Part shown: in pieces, positions 6,182 through 6,719 of the stretch
Layout of the letters: the number at the start of each line of letters is the position of its first letter
Position numbering within the stretch: the first letter of the stretch is position 1
NCBI GenBank assembly: GCA_030655735.1
Contig: JAUSPK010000106.1
Span: 1 to 6,719, forward strand
Direction: 5' to 3'
Length of the DNA stretch: 6,719 nt
Source: Syntrophales bacterium
Lineage (GTDB): Bacteria; Desulfobacterota; Syntrophia; Syntrophales; UBA2210
Translations under genes and position numbers: made by a program
The notes under the pieces: generated by a model
What the model was told of the DNA's origin: nothing
Seen by the model: only the letters and a program-made list of their open reading frames with translations
Databases searched by the model: none

Positions 6182-6719
6182 ATGACTGCAAAACAATTAC
6201 CCAAGGACCCCTATAATATTATCATTACCGGTGTCGGCGGCCAGGGGAACGTAATGGCCTCCCGCGTGTTTTCAAATATGCTGGTGGAGAGAGGGTACTA
6301 CGTCACCATCGGAGAGACCTTCGGTTCCTCGCAGCGGGGAGGCTCGGTCATGAGCCATATGCGGGTCTCCTCTCTGTCGGCCTGGAGCCCCCAGGTCCCG
6401 AAGGGGAAGGCCGACGTGGTGGTCACGCTCGAACCGATCGAGGCGATCCGGGTGCTGGCCGGTTACGGCAATCCCGCGGTCAAGGTACTCACAAACACGC
6501 GCGCCATCTACCCCGCCGGCGTCATAGCCGGAAAGCTCTCCTATCCGACACTCGATGAAATCAAGGAGACGCTGAAAAAGCTGTCGGCCCGCGCCTGGTT
6601 TATCGACGCCACCGATGAGGCTGTCAAGCTGGGCAATTCGATCCTGGGAAAGATCATCATGCTCGGCGCCCTGTCGGCCGTGGGGGACATCCCCGTCGGC
6701 CGTGACGACTTTTCGGCCG
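6182..6719 (+). CDS. iorB: Indolepyruvate ferredoxin oxidoreductase beta subunit (partial, C-terminus missing)
   Basis: The first 179 residues of a gamma-type pyruvate/ketoisovalerate oxidoreductase domain protein; IorB is usually about 190-200 residues, so only the tail is cut by the right edge. It is the small partner of IorA and completes the active enzyme, helping bind CoA. Diagnostic motifs are GVGGQGN (17-23) near the N-terminus and GETFGSSQRGGSV (44-56), the counterpart of the family's QRGG loop; ADVVVTLEPIEAIR (77-90) follows as in other IorB proteins. The ATG is three bases after the iorA stop. The loop reads ETFGSSQRGG where I recall EtHGMaQRGG in textbook IorB, another sign of a variant subfamily. 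The subunit call is firm; the substrate is inferred from the family. Confidence 0.93.
   Translation, partial: MTAKQLPKDPYNIIITGVGGQGNVMASRVFSNMLVERGYYVTIGETFGSSQRGGSVMSHMRVSSLSAWSPQVPKGKADVVVTLEPIEAIRVLAGYGNPAVKVLTNTRAIYPAGVIAGKLSYPTLDEIKETLKKLSARAWFIDATDEAVKLGNSILGKIIMLGALSAVGDIPVGRDDFSA

Overview
The window (6719 bp, moderately GC-rich by eye) holds two divergent gene groups around an intergenic region of about 275 bp. Everything recognisable is bacterial and chromosomal. The leftward order nadK, recN, short GNAT-type N-acetylglutamate synthase resembles the arrangement I remember from Desulfobacterota (former Deltaproteobacteria). The rightward 2-oxoacid:ferredoxin oxidoreductase fits an anaerobe that ferments or syntrophically degrades amino acids. 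A Syntrophus- or Geobacter-like relative is my best guess, from gene content only.

Left half, minus strand, read right to left: NAD kinase (2818-1970), DNA repair ATPase RecN (1968-286) and the N-terminal 83 residues of a GNAT acetyltransferase (250-1, cut by the window edge). NadK and recN are one base apart and recN and the GNAT gene 35 bases apart, so this looks like one operon. It is a housekeeping set: NADP supply, double-strand-break repair, and probably the first step of arginine synthesis.

Centre (2819-3093): the divergent control region. It has no credible gene. It contains a long-range inverted repeat, a second hairpin that shares one arm with it, a 14-bp near-palindrome, a perfect TTGACA box pointing right, and a small GC hairpin followed by five T in the presumed leader of the rightward operon.

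Right half, plus strand: an FrhB/FpoF-like iron-sulfur flavoprotein (3094-4224), the fused alpha subunit of an indolepyruvate-type ferredoxin oxidoreductase (iorA, 4241-6178), and its gamma-type beta subunit (iorB, from 6182, cut by the right edge). Gaps of 16 and 3 bases and strong ribosome binding sites mark a tight operon. IorAB would turn aryl- or other 2-oxoacids plus CoA into acyl-CoA, CO2 and reduced ferredoxin. The FrhB-like protein is a plausible electron-transfer partner linking those low-potential electrons to a flavin or deazaflavin acceptor. This pairing is the most interesting point in the window. The individual families are well known and I see no sign of a wholly new system, phage, insertion sequence or CRISPR array.
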